Shown here: positions 11,966 through 25,849 of the stretch, one piece after another
Position numbering within the stretch: position 1 is the stretch's first letter
Layout: every line of letters begins with the position of its first letter
From: Protonemura montana
Taxonomy: Eukaryota; Arthropoda; Insecta; Plecoptera; Nemouridae
DNA: 64,000 bases
NCBI GenBank assembly: GCA_947568835.1
Contig: OX387609.1
Location: 6,153,660-6,217,659, forward strand
Direction of reading: 5' to 3'
Translations under genes and position numbers: made by a program
Notes under the pieces: model-generated
Told to the model about the DNA's origin: nothing
Seen by the model: the letters and a program-made list of their open reading frames with translations, nothing else
Databases searched by the model: none

Positions 11966-14230
11966 TAAAAACAACGTCCGGGTTATTGCATTCTTTGACA
12001 GAAGATCAATTACCAAACGAAATGCCCAACGAACACCACAGAAAGAAAAAAAAAACATAAAATCAGTTGATTAACTAGCTATCTCCTGGTCGCCATGGCG
12101 ACCGTAATTATTTATTCAACAAGTCTGGTCTGGTTGTGGGTAAAAGCTTGCCTGTGAGTAGACTATAATTTGCATCGCTCGCTGGTCAGTTATCTAGATG
12201 GCCGTTCAACAAGATTGGAATAAAAAGGGCGACCGGCCGGTGCAATTCTTCGGCGATCTCGAACGTCATCCAAGAATGTGAAGGTCTTTGCTATGCTGGA
12301 CTGGTGCAAGGATACAAGTAAAGGAAAAAAAAAGAGTTGGTCTGGTGGTGGGGGGGAGAAAAAAGTTTGGAAGTGTTGAGATGTTGGTACGGTGTTACTC
12401 ATTGTGTCCAGTGGCGTGATGGTTGTGTCGTGTACCTACCTAGTTGCAGTGGTGTCTGGAGAGAGACTGTTTTTTGTGGCAATACTGGGTTGGCATTATT
12501 AAAATGAATATCTAGCTACGTTTTTTTGGAGGCAAATTGTGTGCAAATGTTAATAGTATGTTTAAATTTATGAGATAATTGATTGAAATCGAGTAATTTT
12601 AAATTTTCGACGATCTTAAAGTGAATGGTTGGGCAGCTTCTAGCTTTATCCACATCCGAAATAATAATTGAAAAGATTATCAAATTAATAAGTACAATGA
12701 TGTGAAATGTTTGTGGCAAATTGTATTCATAAATTTGTAAAGAAAACATGTCTGTATAAATTACTTCGATTTACAATGGACGTTTTGCATGTCAAAATTT
12801 CAATTTTTTGACTTCCCGGGAAATAACACGCCTACGTCCTGATTAAACATTTTACAGTGTACAAAATTCGGGCTTCACCGTCCAATTTTCTATCCTGCCA
12901 TGAAAAATTATACCAAAAAAAAACCTCGTTATTAATTTTCCCGAAATCATACACCGGTGCCCACATGTTTTTTCAAACGTCAACTTATTTATGCACGCGT
13001 TCGTCATTCTATGTTTGAGGATTATCTCCGTGAATCTGACTTGTTTTCAGTACATAATCCTGCCAAAGCCGACATGAAAGCAGCACCTGTCAGGCTTTAT
13101 TACAATCACTATCAAAACAATCCAGTAATCCTCTCACATGTCTCTAAAACACCGTGAAAACACAACATTTTGCACTGTTTCATAGAAAACAAATACTTTG
13201 TAATGCACCAAAAACTTCACTTTTAAAACATTGTTTATATAATTTTATTGGTCCCATATAAACGCAATGTTCAACGCATGTTATGATTATTAGTAAACAC
13301 GCTATAATTAATTATAATTGGTGTTGTAAAGAAAAAAGAGAACCATCAGGGAGTGAAGGTGACTGCTACTCGAATGCTGTTTTGTTTTGTGGCAATTCAC
13401 AAACTCCCGACGGCAAATGCTTTAATAAGCAATGCACTTCTTTATATGGTTTAGTGCGCCGTGATGCGGTAGGTGTATACGGTATGCGGGAGCGAGTTCG
13501 TTTGCAAAGCGGCGACGGTGGAAAAAAAATAAAGGTGTAGTTGGTTAAATTGTGCGTTTCCTGTCGTAATTTTAATTGCTCGTAGCTGGAATGATTGTTA
13601 TTTCAGTGTTTGAGGTGCCACAGTTTCATGGTGCGTCAGGTGTTTTGACCCTTTTTTTTCTGTATGCAACGAAAAGTGCAGATAAGTGGAAAAATAATGA
13701 ATCTCTTATGGGAAAAAAAGAAAACTATTAAATTAATTACATTAATTTTACTCTGCAGAAAAGCGATACAAAAAAACGCAAACATGTTGGCTTTAGAATC
13801 ATTTTTGTCACGATTTTCATGTTTTTACACAAACGAATCAAACATTTTCATGCCCATTCGCTTTGGTCTATCGATGGGCAAATAAAATTACACTCGATCA
13901 GTTCAGATCGATCAAGCAACAGTGTCAGAATCTGATATCATTGAACTGCACTGCGGACAACAACAAAAAAGAGATTCCTGCACCAAGCCAACTTCCCACG
14001 CCGTATCAAACATTCAAGGATAGACAACACACAAGCCGAACCTTGATTATCTATCATGATCACTCGGTTTTTTTCCCGCCGCGCTGCGCTGCACTCTTTT
14101 TTAAATCGATTTTAAAAAGTTTCGCGGTCCAGCGACCGATGAATGATATCACTTTACATCTATGATTAAGATGCCTGGATCGATGCTAGTTTCGCTCGCT
14201 GCATTGGGTCATTCTCTTTGCTAAAATAGG
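11966..14230. other. non-coding DNA, no supported gene
   Basis: AT-rich. Short open frames only, none resembling a known protein. Confidence 0.45.
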
Positions 14231-14596
14231 GCACGGGTTACTTGTTTTAGATTGCCATGACAACCCTTGTTTCACCCACCCATTACTATTACATTGTGAT
14301 GAACTGCCCGATGCCGGGCACGGGTTACTTGTTTTAGATTGCCATGACAACCCTTGTTTCACCCACCCATTACTATTACATTGTGATGAACTGCCCGATG
14401 CCGGGCACGGGTTACTTGTTTTAGATTGCCATGACAACCCTTGTTTCACCCACCCATTACTATTACATTGTGATGAACTGCCCGATGCCGGGCACGGGTT
14501 ACTTGTTTTAGATTGCCATGACAACCCTTGTTTCACTCACCCATTACTATTACATTGTGATGAACTGCCCGATGCCGGGCACGGGTTACTTATTTT
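14231..14596 (+). repeat. 87-bp minisatellite, four units plus a partial
   Basis: Units begin gcacgggttacttg at 14231, 14318, 14405, 14492 and 14579, an exact 87-bp period with almost no variation. Because 87 is a multiple of 3, the minus strand is open across it, but this is a repeat effect. A diverged single copy of part of the unit is at 42290-42336. Confidence 0.95.
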
Positions 14597-14917
14597 ATCA
14601 AATTATACGGCGCAAGACTTGCCTGTCATTTAATTTACATAAAATTATAATTAACACAAATAATTTATAATTGAAAGATTAACAAAACTGATAGTACTAG
14701 GCTTCTTTTTTACAACAGGCCGCTCGGTTCGGTTTTTTACTGGTAGTAATTTCCATATCACATAGGTACTTCTAAAATTAAAATTACTTTATTACTAAAT
14801 TCTGTGAAAAGTATAGAGCAAACAACGTGGCACTAAATAATAAAAATCAATTGACGTGATTGAAAACTAAAGTAACGTCTCAAGAGCGAGTGGCTGTATT
14901 TTAGATAAGATTTACAA

Positions 14918-15250
14918 CATTAAGTTTATAGGTCTTATTAGAGCGCCAGCGTAAATGTTAAGCTTTCTGCTGAGCAGACGAGCCGGCAACACGTGGTAAC
15001 GGTAGGTGCCACACGATGGCGTTTGCGGCCTACCTTTTTAAAAATCCCTTCGAATTTAATTATTACAACTTACGATATTGATATATGTATTTCAATTGCG
15101 TAGTTTAGCATCATTAAAGATGAATTGAGCTGAAACTGGTCTCAAATACGATAAATAACAAAAGTGATTTTCTCAACACTCGAAACGACGGTGTCGCCAC
15201 CTGTTAGAATCGTCCATTTTTGTCGGTAAAGTTTTAATTTGGGAGCAATT
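14918..15250 (+). repeat. MITE family copy 4 (plus)
   Basis: Nearly complete: gcgccagcgtaaatgttaag, ttctgctgagcagacgagcc, gtggtaacggtaggtgccac, centre with aattgagctgaaactggtc, then cgaaacgacggtgtcgccac and ccatttttgtcggtaaag. Confidence 0.85.
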
Positions 15251-18200
15251 TTCGCGAAGAAAGTTTAGCGTTTTACCTACGGTGTAAAAGTCAAGGCCTC
15301 TTCTGTGGAGATGAAACGAAGATCTCATTTGTTTCTTGCGGTTTGTGCGACTCGCCGTCGTCACGGCGATAATGAGTTTTATTTGCAGCGGCCATAACGC
15401 GAAGATGGGACAGCCAGCACTGGTGCTGCTCGCGAATATCGAATAGTCTGCGTGCTAGACAAGATTATTGGCCGCATCTATTTTTGTGAATTTTATGGCA
15501 CCTGAAGTAGCCGCAGGTCTTGTGCGGATTTTTACAATATAATGCGATGGCGTGTAATCATTTCTGTGCTCTATCCGTTTCCCGGTGCTATAAATACAGT
15601 TTGGCCGACGGCTTTTCCGCAGGCACGTCCTTGATTTCCTCGGTTTTCCTCTTCGGTCTCGGCATTTTCTTTTCGAAAAATTGGCCGCTGATTTTTATTG
15701 ATTGTATAAGACAAGTTCGTTGCTCCCCTTTTCGCTATAAAATTTGAAGAGATAAAAATATGAACATAAAAAGTTGTACGCTCGAAGCGGTTTCACCCAG
15801 CCTATTTTCGATCCGTCTCGTCGCATCTGGACTTTATCACAAATGAGACAGCATCTCGACCCGCCTGATATCCACACCGAGCTATATTCAAATAAACTTT
15901 AGCACCTTAGTGGTCCCTGCATAACGCGTCGCATTATATTATCAACCAATCGACTACCATTTGCTACCCTAACTGTAAAATGCATTTTTTCTTACCGTGG
16001 CTTCTTACGTTGATGCCTAAGGGTTGTCATTTGTCTTTTTAATCTGTCATTCCCCCTTAAATGTACATTTTTAGACTAAAAAAAAATATATATATACCTA
16101 TATATTGTCATACCAAGAGATTTTTTTTAATTTATGCGCTTTTCCGTTTCTTACCTCAGTGTTTAGAATGCAGAAACAGTAGAAACAGATATTCGCTCAT
16201 CTTAGCACCACTTTTCATTACCTCTAACGCGATTGTACTTAAACCTTAGCTACCCCAAGTCCCACGAATCCCGAAATACAGATATTACAGACTACCTTGC
16301 TACGTAATTACACTTTCCCCTCATTGAACACCATCCCATCTCAACCCTCCTACCTCTAAGGTTCTTACAAAAGTCCCAACAATTTCACCATCACTTCCCC
16401 AAATTGCATAATAAAATCGCCTCACGATCAGACAAAGGGCTTATAGGTTCGAATGACGCCATCTTTCTAACATGCATCCAAGTCCGGCACAGGGTCACCC
16501 TAGCAACGATCAGCCGAGAGTACATTCCATTGTGTTACCTATTCTACTACCTCTAAACTACAAGGTCCTACTTTGTGATGATTGATGATCGTCGAAGAAG
16601 CTATGCTTTTTGTTTGGTATACCTTTAACCGACTGCATTCCTACTGACAAATTATACGCTGCAGAATAATCATTATGCATCGGTAATGGTGCTCTTTTGC
16701 TCCGTTTGGTTATTAGCTTTAGCATTTACGAAGCGGATGAGGATTTTTTTTTTTTTGAATGGTGTGTCATGCTATTTTTGTGCTATGTGTTTTGGGTGGG
16801 TTGGGGTGTTGTCTCAGATTTTTATTCAATTAATGGGAGAGATCACGTGGTTGCTTTAGCTAATATCCGGTGCGCTTTGATTCGCCATTGTAGTGGCTAG
16901 AGGCTATAGACACAACGAACTGAATTTCAATTTCATTGTGATGGCAAAGACCCACGGATACAGCATCCATGGTGTAGAAGGGACGGATTGGAAATATGAA
17001 TCGCAGTAATATGAGATGTATGAAGAACCAGAGGAAGTGGGTTGGTTTTTTGGTACTTTTTGAAAGATTCTCTAAATGTGTGGTGGAAATATTTGATCGA
17101 TAACAACCGCAATCGCTTTCAAACGATCGACAACGTGCAATTCTGCTCAAAGTACCTGAAATCGATCGGTTACTAATCCTATCAATCATCAATTTCAACC
17201 CTAATTAGGAACTATCGAACTTTGCTTTTCATCTGACAAACTTTAAGAGTGCAGTCCTAAACGAACGGTCCTCGTCTATTCATTCACCACAAGAGAATTC
17301 TTCACTACATAGAATAGAAATCTTTGTTTTGTTTTCACACAAGGACCGCCATCGATGCATGGTAGCAAGAGCTGCAACAATCCATACCTGTTTTCTTTCT
17401 CTTCGGACTACAGTGAGAAGCGAGTTGTCTAAACAAGATGTCGTAGGCGTTACGTATTACCTAAATACTTGATTGCGATTGCATACCATTTTGAATACCG
17501 GTCGAACAGTTTATGGTAACAACACATTACGTAGATCAATGCTCAGTCGTACAGCAGCTGTGCAATTGTATGCATCTTACCTTATTAGGTCTGAGATAGC
17601 GAGAAGTTATGCATTGAGCATTGGTTCTCAAGATCAGTTTCTAGCGTATCTTTGGTTCTTGCCATTCCTTACAGAGAATTAAACACGGAAGAATGTTTAA
17701 TTAACGCGAAATGTGTGAGAATTCGTGAACAACTATGGATTGTTAAAATTATTTTCTGTAATTGATTGTCACTTTTTCGTTCTCGGCTTTAAGTTGAACT
17801 GAATTGCTTGCCTCTACAGCAGACCACCCATTCAAAGACAATTTGCTGATAAGAATTTGGTCGGGAATGCCATTAAAAATAGATACCTGCTGCAAGCAAC
17901 CCTGTCCCGAACACACATCATTGTCTAGAACCACACCGAACAGAGACAGCGTAATTGGGATATAATTGAAATATCATTGCTTCACAAACCTTCGCCCGTC
18001 ACAGTTATTTGGACATTTATAGCAATTTAACGAGTTGCTATTGTATTATTAACAAAATAATGAATACGCGCTACGGGTCTTTTGTTTGTTTAAGTATGTC
18101 TTGCACCATAGCATTTAAATTTTATTGATGCTACCACCCCTTGTTATCAAGTGGCAATAAATGAAAAGACACCTTTTAACGATGCGACATTTAAGGGTGC

Positions 18201-18297
18201 TCGTCTACCTCGACTAACACGTTTCAATTTCAGTACATGACTGTCTTTCGGAAACGACCGATGGTAGCTTGCCGTTCGGTTCTATCCCTGAATTTCC
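15251..18297. other. non-coding DNA, no supported gene
   Basis: No exon supported. A TATAAATA occurs at about 15588, but no credible coding sequence follows. Confidence 0.45.
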
Positions 18298-18608
18298 GAT
18301 TAGTCAGAGTCCCAGCGCTAATGTCAAACTTTCTGCAGAGAAAATTGAGCCTTCTACGTGTAGTACCGGTAATGACCACCCGATGACGCTTGCGGCTGTA
18401 CTTTTTAACAAATCTTCGATGAAATCATCAGTAGTCTAAATATTAATACGTGCCCATGAATCACTGCGGTTAGCCGTAATGAAAAGAGCGTAAACCGTGT
18501 TCAATGCGAGTAATCTGCGTGAAAAAACGGCGGTAACTCCATCTCTGGCCGACCTTCAGTTGCGTTGGTATGTTGGCCGCTATTTTCGCGATTAGCGCTG
18601 TGCCTCTG
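18298..18608 (+). repeat. MITE family copy 5 (plus) with both terminal inverted repeats
   Basis: The left end gtcagagtcccagcgctaat pairs with the right end attagcgctgtgcctctgac. The outermost bases are flanked by TA on both sides. The interior keeps cacccgatgacgcttgcggc and gtaaccgtgttcaatgcgag-like segments and ggcggtaactccatc. Confidence 0.8.
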
Positions 18609-20344
18609 ACTAATTGAGCACCCAATGGTTGTACTCGAAGGTACACTCAAACAAACGATGATCAATATAACTCTTGATTGTCAACAGCTGATAAGGTGGA
18701 GAGTGTTCCTTTGGGCAACGAACTCTCTGTGAATGACAGGGTATGCGTCATTTCCAAACCCAGTAATTGCGATAAATTGGACAACTATGTGGTGTTAGTG
18801 AAATATCGAAGTACCCACAGCAATGAAGCTCTATTTTGAAGTTAAATCAATTTCAAGCACACTTTGTGGCGGTGAAATAATCCACTAAACACACATAATT
18901 TTGTGATCCGATCCTGAAAATTGATGTTAATAATGATATACTGGTATATTTACCAGCTAGATTTAATACTAGTGTCATATAGACGTCACTAATTTGATAA
19001 TAGGGTAAATAGTTTAAGTACACATATAACATATGAGAATCTATTATTATTTTGAAATGTAGCTTCATAAAATATGTATGCTAAACGGTTTTGTTTCTAG
19101 TTGATCGAAAATAACATGGTAACACACCAGCGTAGGGACGACGCGTCCCTGCATTTCCGGTTTCTGTCTGGAAAAATGCCTCTCTTTAATTACCGCAACC
19201 TCCGGTGTGGCTGTTACTATTGGAGGAGTAAAATTCAGGTCCGTCGAGAGCGTGGATCAAAAGTCTGTGTTACGTCAAACTTTAAATTGTGCTCGATGCT
19301 GGTCTTTGTTTAGGTATTTTATTTTTAAGAAAAAATCTGAAGAAAATACAAAATAACTTTACAGATGAAATACTGAAAGAATATGAAAGGTTTTATCATA
19401 ACGTGTTTCTTTGGAATTTCATTTAAATTGCAAATGCTTGCAATGGGCAGAGTATTTTATGATAAGGAACACTAATAACCTCTCAAAATTATGGTTTTTA
19501 GACTCATGTCTACTTTATCTAACCTTGACTATAGTTTTGAACTCGTTTCTCGGCTTCCAAAAATTCTCAAACAAACATTTAACTTTATTTTTTCCAAAAA
19601 AATATATACCTTTACCAAATTTGGGTAAATCACACTTCCCAATAAGTTTTTACGGCAAATCATATCGTCTATAAATTGCACTTAAAGTAAATTTGTGAGC
19701 CATAAAAAAAATATTTAGTACATTTCCTGTCCATAATCTCTAATTTATAGTAATCAAAAACCTAATTCACCGTGTAATTCGTCAGAAACACGGTAAACTC
19801 GTTGAAAACTATATCAAAGCACCGACAGCAATAGTCAACAGCCGCGTCTTTTCAGGGAGGGTAGTAGATCGTGTAGTCTCTAGCACGTGTTAGATTTATT
19901 TTTGGAAATTGTGATCTCTTATCTCGTCGAGGGGAAGGGGCGTTGGTAGGGGGTGGGGGCGAGGGTGCAGGCATCTCGAGGGTCAGAGGAAGCAATGGAT
20001 GACTCGGATGTTGCTATAGGTATGCACGGTGATGCCACATGGACTCTCCTTGTAAAAATTATGTAACATGAGAAAAGCGAAATTATGTTTAGGGTATCTA
20101 TTTTTTTTTCCTGGTTTGTGCTCGTTTAAAAAAAACGATTTTACAAAATGAGGTTTGGTTTGCAAGTGACGTAGCTGAGTGTTCCATTTACCTTATCGAG
20201 GTTTGTAAGCTTGACTTTTATCTCTTTTAGGGGTCGAAATTCCTATCAGTGTTCGCTTTTGTCAATATTCAATTCTAAATCAAAACGATTAGCTTACCAA
20301 CGGTCGTAAAAGTTTGGTAAAATCGTGGGACATAGCGCTTTTTT
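18609..20344. other. non-coding DNA with one foldback-family remnant
   Basis: Nothing coding. Contains the tRNA-foldback family remnant at 19418-19495, entered separately, and a G-rich patch (about 19925-19965). Confidence 0.45.
19418..19495 (-). repeat. tRNA-foldback family remnant (minus)
   Basis: Carries the family tail reversed (aaattgcaaatgcttgcaat) and the arm ataaggaacactaataacct followed by ctcaaaa. The tRNA-like core is absent. Confidence 0.6.
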
Positions 20345-20545
20345 TAAACTGTCTTGAAAAATGGCTGCCAAACGGCTACTTTTCAGACATAAATGGAGGA
20401 TACGTCACCGTTGTTTTGAGTGTTAAGAATTTTAAGTTGTTTCTCACAGATTACTCGCATTTGAGACTGGTTTACGCTCAATTAATATTTATTAATGCTA
20501 ACACCAACGAATGATTCACTTAAATCGATATTTTGAATCGTTATT
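20345..20545 (-). repeat. MITE family copy 6 (minus, partial)
   Basis: Keeps acgtcaccgttgttttgagt, cacagattactcgcatttga, gactggtttacgctcaatta and atcgatattttgaat. The half with the ctgctgagc segment is missing. Confidence 0.75.
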
Positions 20546-22507
20546 ATTCGATTGCGAATGTTTGTTAAAACATGAAATAAACACTAACTTATCTATAAAC
20601 TCAAAGAACGCACTTTTTTTTGTATCTATACTGTCCATGAACACATTCCCATCTTGTAAGAAAATTTTAAATTAGCTGCCGTTAAGAAAAAACACCGTTT
20701 CCGGGGGTTGTACTTGAATGTGGCAACACTGGGCAGGGACTGATGGGGTGCCTAGACGTATTAGGGTAGTGGGTGGCCCACTTTCTTATGTCAATGACGT
20801 GTGGGGCAAGTCTCAGGGACTCGGTAGCGTCGTGTTCTCTTCACCTTTGGTCTGCTCTCGCCGTTGTCAATGACTGTGATGTTGTGAACGCGTCTTTCAG
20901 GTGGGTAGGTCTTTGTCTGCGATGTCTTTTCGGTTGTGAAGACATTTTCTTGGCCCCCTTGTGTCGAGCGTGCTCGTTTGAACAATAGAAAATTATAACG
21001 TCACTTTTTTAAGATGGGTTTGTCGTCTGGATTGTAATTTTTTCTTAGATTACTTAAACATCTGTATATTTTGAAAGAAAACCACGTAATGCTAATAATA
21101 TTTTGTTTAACATGGATATTTCCAGATACAGATAATAAGAAACTATGACCTATATATAGGTTCCTTATAAGCCATTCTAGGGTTTTCTGCTTATCATCAA
21201 AATATCACATCACAAATCATAAAACAAAAATCTTGTATTTCAATTACATTTGTTTGAATTATGCTTAGGGCTAGTTTCACAATGTACAGTTAAAAATAAC
21301 TGAAGATTGAGATATAAATTAAATTATCTGATTGGTAGGGACCGTACTCTTTAACGGGCAGTTATCTTCTTAATCGGACATTGTTAACTGGACGTTACCG
21401 GTTTGTTATGATTGCTGTTAACTTCAAATAACTTATCTTCATACATCTATCAGTAACAATTGTGCTATAACATTCCGTTCCTCGAGTTTTGTCTCATAAA
21501 TTAAAGGTCCACAAGACAAGATTCCTGTGCCCTACTTTAAAATCAAAATAGTTCCCTCTGCCTCGAAGGTACCAAATCGCACAGACTTGCTATTTGTTTT
21601 TTGTTTTCAACCGTAACATTTACACGTCCTTTTGTTGTATCAACATTTTCGATTGCCCCCGGGGCTCGCTAATACGCGTTTCAAAAAACTGTATTCCAAT
21701 CTTCTTCCACCGTAATTGTTCTTAATTAAAAGTCAGACGGAAATCGTTCGAAGCAGGTGGCCACTGGTTGGGCAGCTGACCGCACAAGAAACCTTTCTTC
21801 TCTAATGTTCAGAAATTCCTTACAGAGAAAAAAAAAAGAACATTGAGAAAGAACACCTCTCTAACATTCATTCATATTTCGGGTCCGCCATATGCTCGTG
21901 ATAGCTTAATAGAGGTGGACGGCATCTTGAGAGACCAAGGATCTCTATGCAGGATTGGGCAGGATTCAAAATCGGGATCGATTGTGGTAAAGACCACCTT
22001 GAACAAGAGGATCTTGGACTTGCAAGAACCAACAAGATTGAACAGGCTTTTTGGTATTGCTTTTTTAAATTAAATCGATGCAGAGCAGAAAGAAAAATGT
22101 TGTTACATATTTCATTTCATCAACGCAATAATTGATTCATGCATTTTCAAAATAATCACTATTGAACACATTATTATTTGAAAGTTAATCTGATTTTCCC
22201 CTTAAACGTACCGAAGCTGAGTGGTGTCCTTGCATAAACCACTTCGTAGTACCACCCAGTATTACAACCCCTAATTATCGTAATCACGCTTCGGAACTCG
22301 CAAATATTTCTTGACATGACTCAAACACACCCAATGGCCTCCGGGTACAACCCCAAAATACCGTGATATTGAATACCAAACCCTATACTTCACACCTTAA
22401 ACATTATAATTACCTTTGTAAATACTTATCGTAACTATTTCTCTAAAAACCCTTATCTTCGGAATTTTCAGTATTACCTTTGGTATTACCAGAGAAATCG
22501 ATGACAA
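20546..22507. other. non-coding DNA, no supported gene
   Basis: AT-rich with short open frames only. Confidence 0.45.
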
Positions 22508-22850
22508 TGCCTGAAGCAATGAGTTTATAGTTATAGTCAGAGAGCCAGCTTAAATGGTACACTTTGTACTTAGCACACATAATAACGGTAGGTGCCACCC
22601 AATTGCGCTTGCGGCCGTTTATTAAAAACCTCTACAATTAAATAATTACAACTTTAGATATCGTTACATGTCCATCAATCATTGAGGTGAGCACTAATGA
22701 AGATTAATTGAGCGTTATCCAGTCTCAAATGCGAGAAATAACAAAATGAAAAGTTTTTTTACACTCATAACGACGGTGACTCCATCTACTAGCATCCTCC
22801 ATTTTTGTCTGTAAGGCCATTTTTTGCTGACTGTTCAATATTAGCGTTAT
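22508..22850 (+). repeat. MITE family copy 7 (plus)
   Basis: Starts atgagtttatagttatagtc, keeps aacggtaggtgccacccaat and gcgcttgcggccgt, the centre aattgagcgttatccagtct, then aacgacggtgactccatcta and gcatcctccatttttgtc, ending caatattagcgttatgg. Confidence 0.85.
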
Positions 22851-24144
22851 GGTAGCTTGCTTTAAGCGTTTATCAACAAATGTTGCTAAAAAACCGTGTC
22901 CGCTTTTTCATACTGGAATATATGAGCACCTTACACATCACCCGCAAACTATAAGAAAATTTCCTAGTAAACGATCGGTGATATCGTCGATCAAATCAAG
23001 CTGCATTCTGATTCCAATCGATGCAGGCGACCGTCCTGAAAGACGCACCGCCACGCTGGATGGCCACAAGGAATGCTAATAGCTCAGGTTGATCTATGCA
23101 CGTAGAACCAACCTAACGTAAGACCATGGGGCAAGTCGTCACTCTTTTTTTCTCCTCGACTTCCACTTCGTTCCGTTTCGTTTTCGTCGGCGGCTCGGGG
23201 TCCTAATAATAGGTGTCTGATTGAGCCAGCTGATCGGCCAGTGGCGGATGCACTCACATTTTTAGCCAGGTGGGATATGAAACGGTTGCTTAGTCATTTT
23301 AATAGCAGAAGAACGCGTGGGCCAACTTTGAATTGTGGTTTTACGGGTTTCTTGGGACAGAAAACACTGCTTTTAGAAGTGTGTACAATGTCGACTTAAA
23401 GTTGAATCACATGTTATTCGCTATAAGAGGAAAACAAAAAGAATGCCACTTTGAAACCCTATTGACAGCTAATGTTTCACTCCTACAAATAGGTGACTAA
23501 AACACAGCGTTATCATTTTGTTACTGATGTTTTTTTTTGTATAGAGTTAAACAAGACAATTGTAAATGTTTGTAAATAAAATGATAGATATGACAGTTAT
23601 CTAATAATATTTTATCAGTGTATTTTATTAAGTCAAAATAACGGTTGTGAACATTATCGAATGAACTAACTGTAACTAATCGCTAGAGATCGGATATAAG
23701 ATAGAAAAGCTAAAAAATTACGGAAAAATTACAAAAAAAAACTAGGACTGCCTTCAGAACTTCATGATACTGAAATAAGGGCTGATAATAAATGAAACAA
23801 TAACAAAATTCAAAGTTTTAAAATCCGAATGGATGTAAATGAGTTTGTCACATTGCAAGCTGATAGGGAGTTGCATTTTAAAATCCCTTGTGATAAGATC
23901 CGCACGCCGCTGCCGAGCGAGCGTATTTCATGTCGTACAAGCTATTACCTGGGCACTACGACCTGTCACGTGGCATTTCCGACACTGGTTCGTGTGTTTA
24001 CAACCTTTTGATTCGGATGCACTTGCAGGCTAGCAAAGATTCACGTGCGTTCTGGACAGATTGATATCCATGGCAAATTTGACCGATTTAAAACATCATT
24101 TCTGCAATATGATGTACTGAAGAAATAATTGCATTTTGGCTCCG
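22851..24144. other. non-coding DNA, no supported gene
   Basis: No exon or family match; AT-rich. Confidence 0.45.
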
Positions 24145-24457
24145 TCGCACTGATCTAACGGCTTCGGTGAATGACCGGTTGATGAGGATGATGATAAACC
24201 TAACTTAGCCTAGAAGGGTGGAATGGACATCCGGTGCTGGCACCAAAGAGCACGAAGCTTCTTTTCCGAAACCAACAACAAAAGATTTCTCCATAAATGC
24301 ATGTCGTTTCGAGGTTGATAAGCAGGGCGATTTAACTTTCATCCCTCCAACCTCTCTCCCGAACAGAACTGGTCATGTGCATGATGATCACACATCAAAT
24401 ACCTGACCCAGCGCAGTGTTGCTTAACTTCGGTGATCTCAAGAGGACTGGTGTTTTC
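24145..24457 (-). repeat. 5S-derived SINE copy 1 (5S sense on minus)
   Basis: Body cttcggtgaatgaccggttg, gttgataagcagggcg and catccctccaacctctctcc, then the 5S-like end: acctgacccagcgcagtgtt, gcttaacttcggtgatctca. Read on the minus strand this is tgagatcaccgaagttaagc, the 5S rRNA internal region. Confidence 0.85.
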
Positions 24458-25401
24458 AATGCGCTACAGCGTTCTTGTTGAGTTTGGCTTTGTAGTTGGG
24501 ACTGACATTTTGGGAGCGTTTGATGATTGATAAGTTGCCATTTAGCTTCAGATTCAATGTAAAAATAAACACATTTTATCTGCCAAACATTACAAATGAT
24601 CAACAGTGAATCACAAAAAAAAACTTTGATAAAATAGCTTTAACTGTCTGCTGCAGATTTTGTGTGAACTGTGTTTCCTCAAAAAAGAAGAAAAATGTAG
24701 GTTATTTTCTTTGGTAAGCAATATGTAAAACGACTAGATGCATTTCCATAAACATTGGCAATAAGTGGCTATCAAAACATGTGTACGCGCCATTTGCAGA
24801 GAAATAAAACGCGAAATGAAATAGAAAAAAAAAAAAATCATGTTGCTGGCGTTTTACCAAAAATAAAATGCAGTTTCATGTTTTAGCCAAAACAGGATTT
24901 TTGTGACGGTAAAAAAAACAACTTTTGAACGATAACAGAGTTCTGGTAGAGGCGCTTATTTATATATTTAATGGTCATTGTGATAGCGTTATTCTTTGAC
25001 ACTACAATCAAAATAGCACCAGTCTAAATCATTTCAATTAAATATCCTTCTATCGCGGTTTAAACCTTTCGATACGTTTCATTAAAAATATATCACACGA
25101 AAGATATCAGAATACTGCGAAGGAAAACCACCAAACGCGTTACAGATGTTAATTCACTCTTGATAACTTAACTGGTAACAATTACAAAAGGCTGGAATAT
25201 TTAGTTGTTCCTCACTTAGCATTCAAAATCCAGTTTAAATAGTTTTTGTCAAAACTAGTGCTAAGTTTAAATAAAGTGGACATGAGTCTAAAATCCATGA
25301 AGTCACAGACGTCATTCTTAATTTTTTTTTTTTAATTATTAATTTACAAAATAAAAATAAATATAGTCCATCCCGTGAAAGAGGATATACACTTTTTTAA
25401 G
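24458..25401. other. non-coding DNA, nothing recognised
   Basis: AT-rich with several homopolymer runs; no exon supported. Confidence 0.45.
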
Positions 25402-25494
25402 CCATCTGTATGAATTTCGTTCCACTAGCTCTTATGGCAAAAAATGATGTAGGAGTCTTTGATTCAGTATAATCTCTCACGGAATGTACTGTAC
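25402..25494 (+). repeat. dispersed repeat, inverted relative at 55.65 kb
   Basis: Shares cactagctcttatggcaaaa, atctgtatgaatttcgtt and ctttgattcagtataatctc with the reverse complement of 55645-55746. Confidence 0.6.
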
Positions 25495-25849
25495 CTATAT
25501 TGTAACATGTAATTTTGAATTGTTTTTTTACCCCTCTCGGCTCTAAGCTTACGTCTTATTACCTTGCATCCTTGTTAGTTCTTACCTCCCACATTTACCT
25601 TGGATATCCTTACACCCGACCATTACGACCGTGCGTAAATTACATCTTACGCACTTACACGGTCTTATAAACTCGTGCACGCAATGCGTAGCCCAACGAA
25701 TTTCAGTGATTAAGTGATTTGTCTCATGGGTGGTAAGCCACGAAATTAGGCCCGTAACCGTTCCGATGTTTATTTTTTGTTGAGATACACCGAAAAGGAT
25801 ATAAATCCGAATTAATTTAACTAGTAAAATCCAATTGTGTGGTATCATT

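Noticed and set aside
14186-14536. Open minus-strand frame with a perfect 29-residue repeat
   Set aside because: The 87-bp minisatellite period is a multiple of three, which keeps any frame open; not evidence of a protein.
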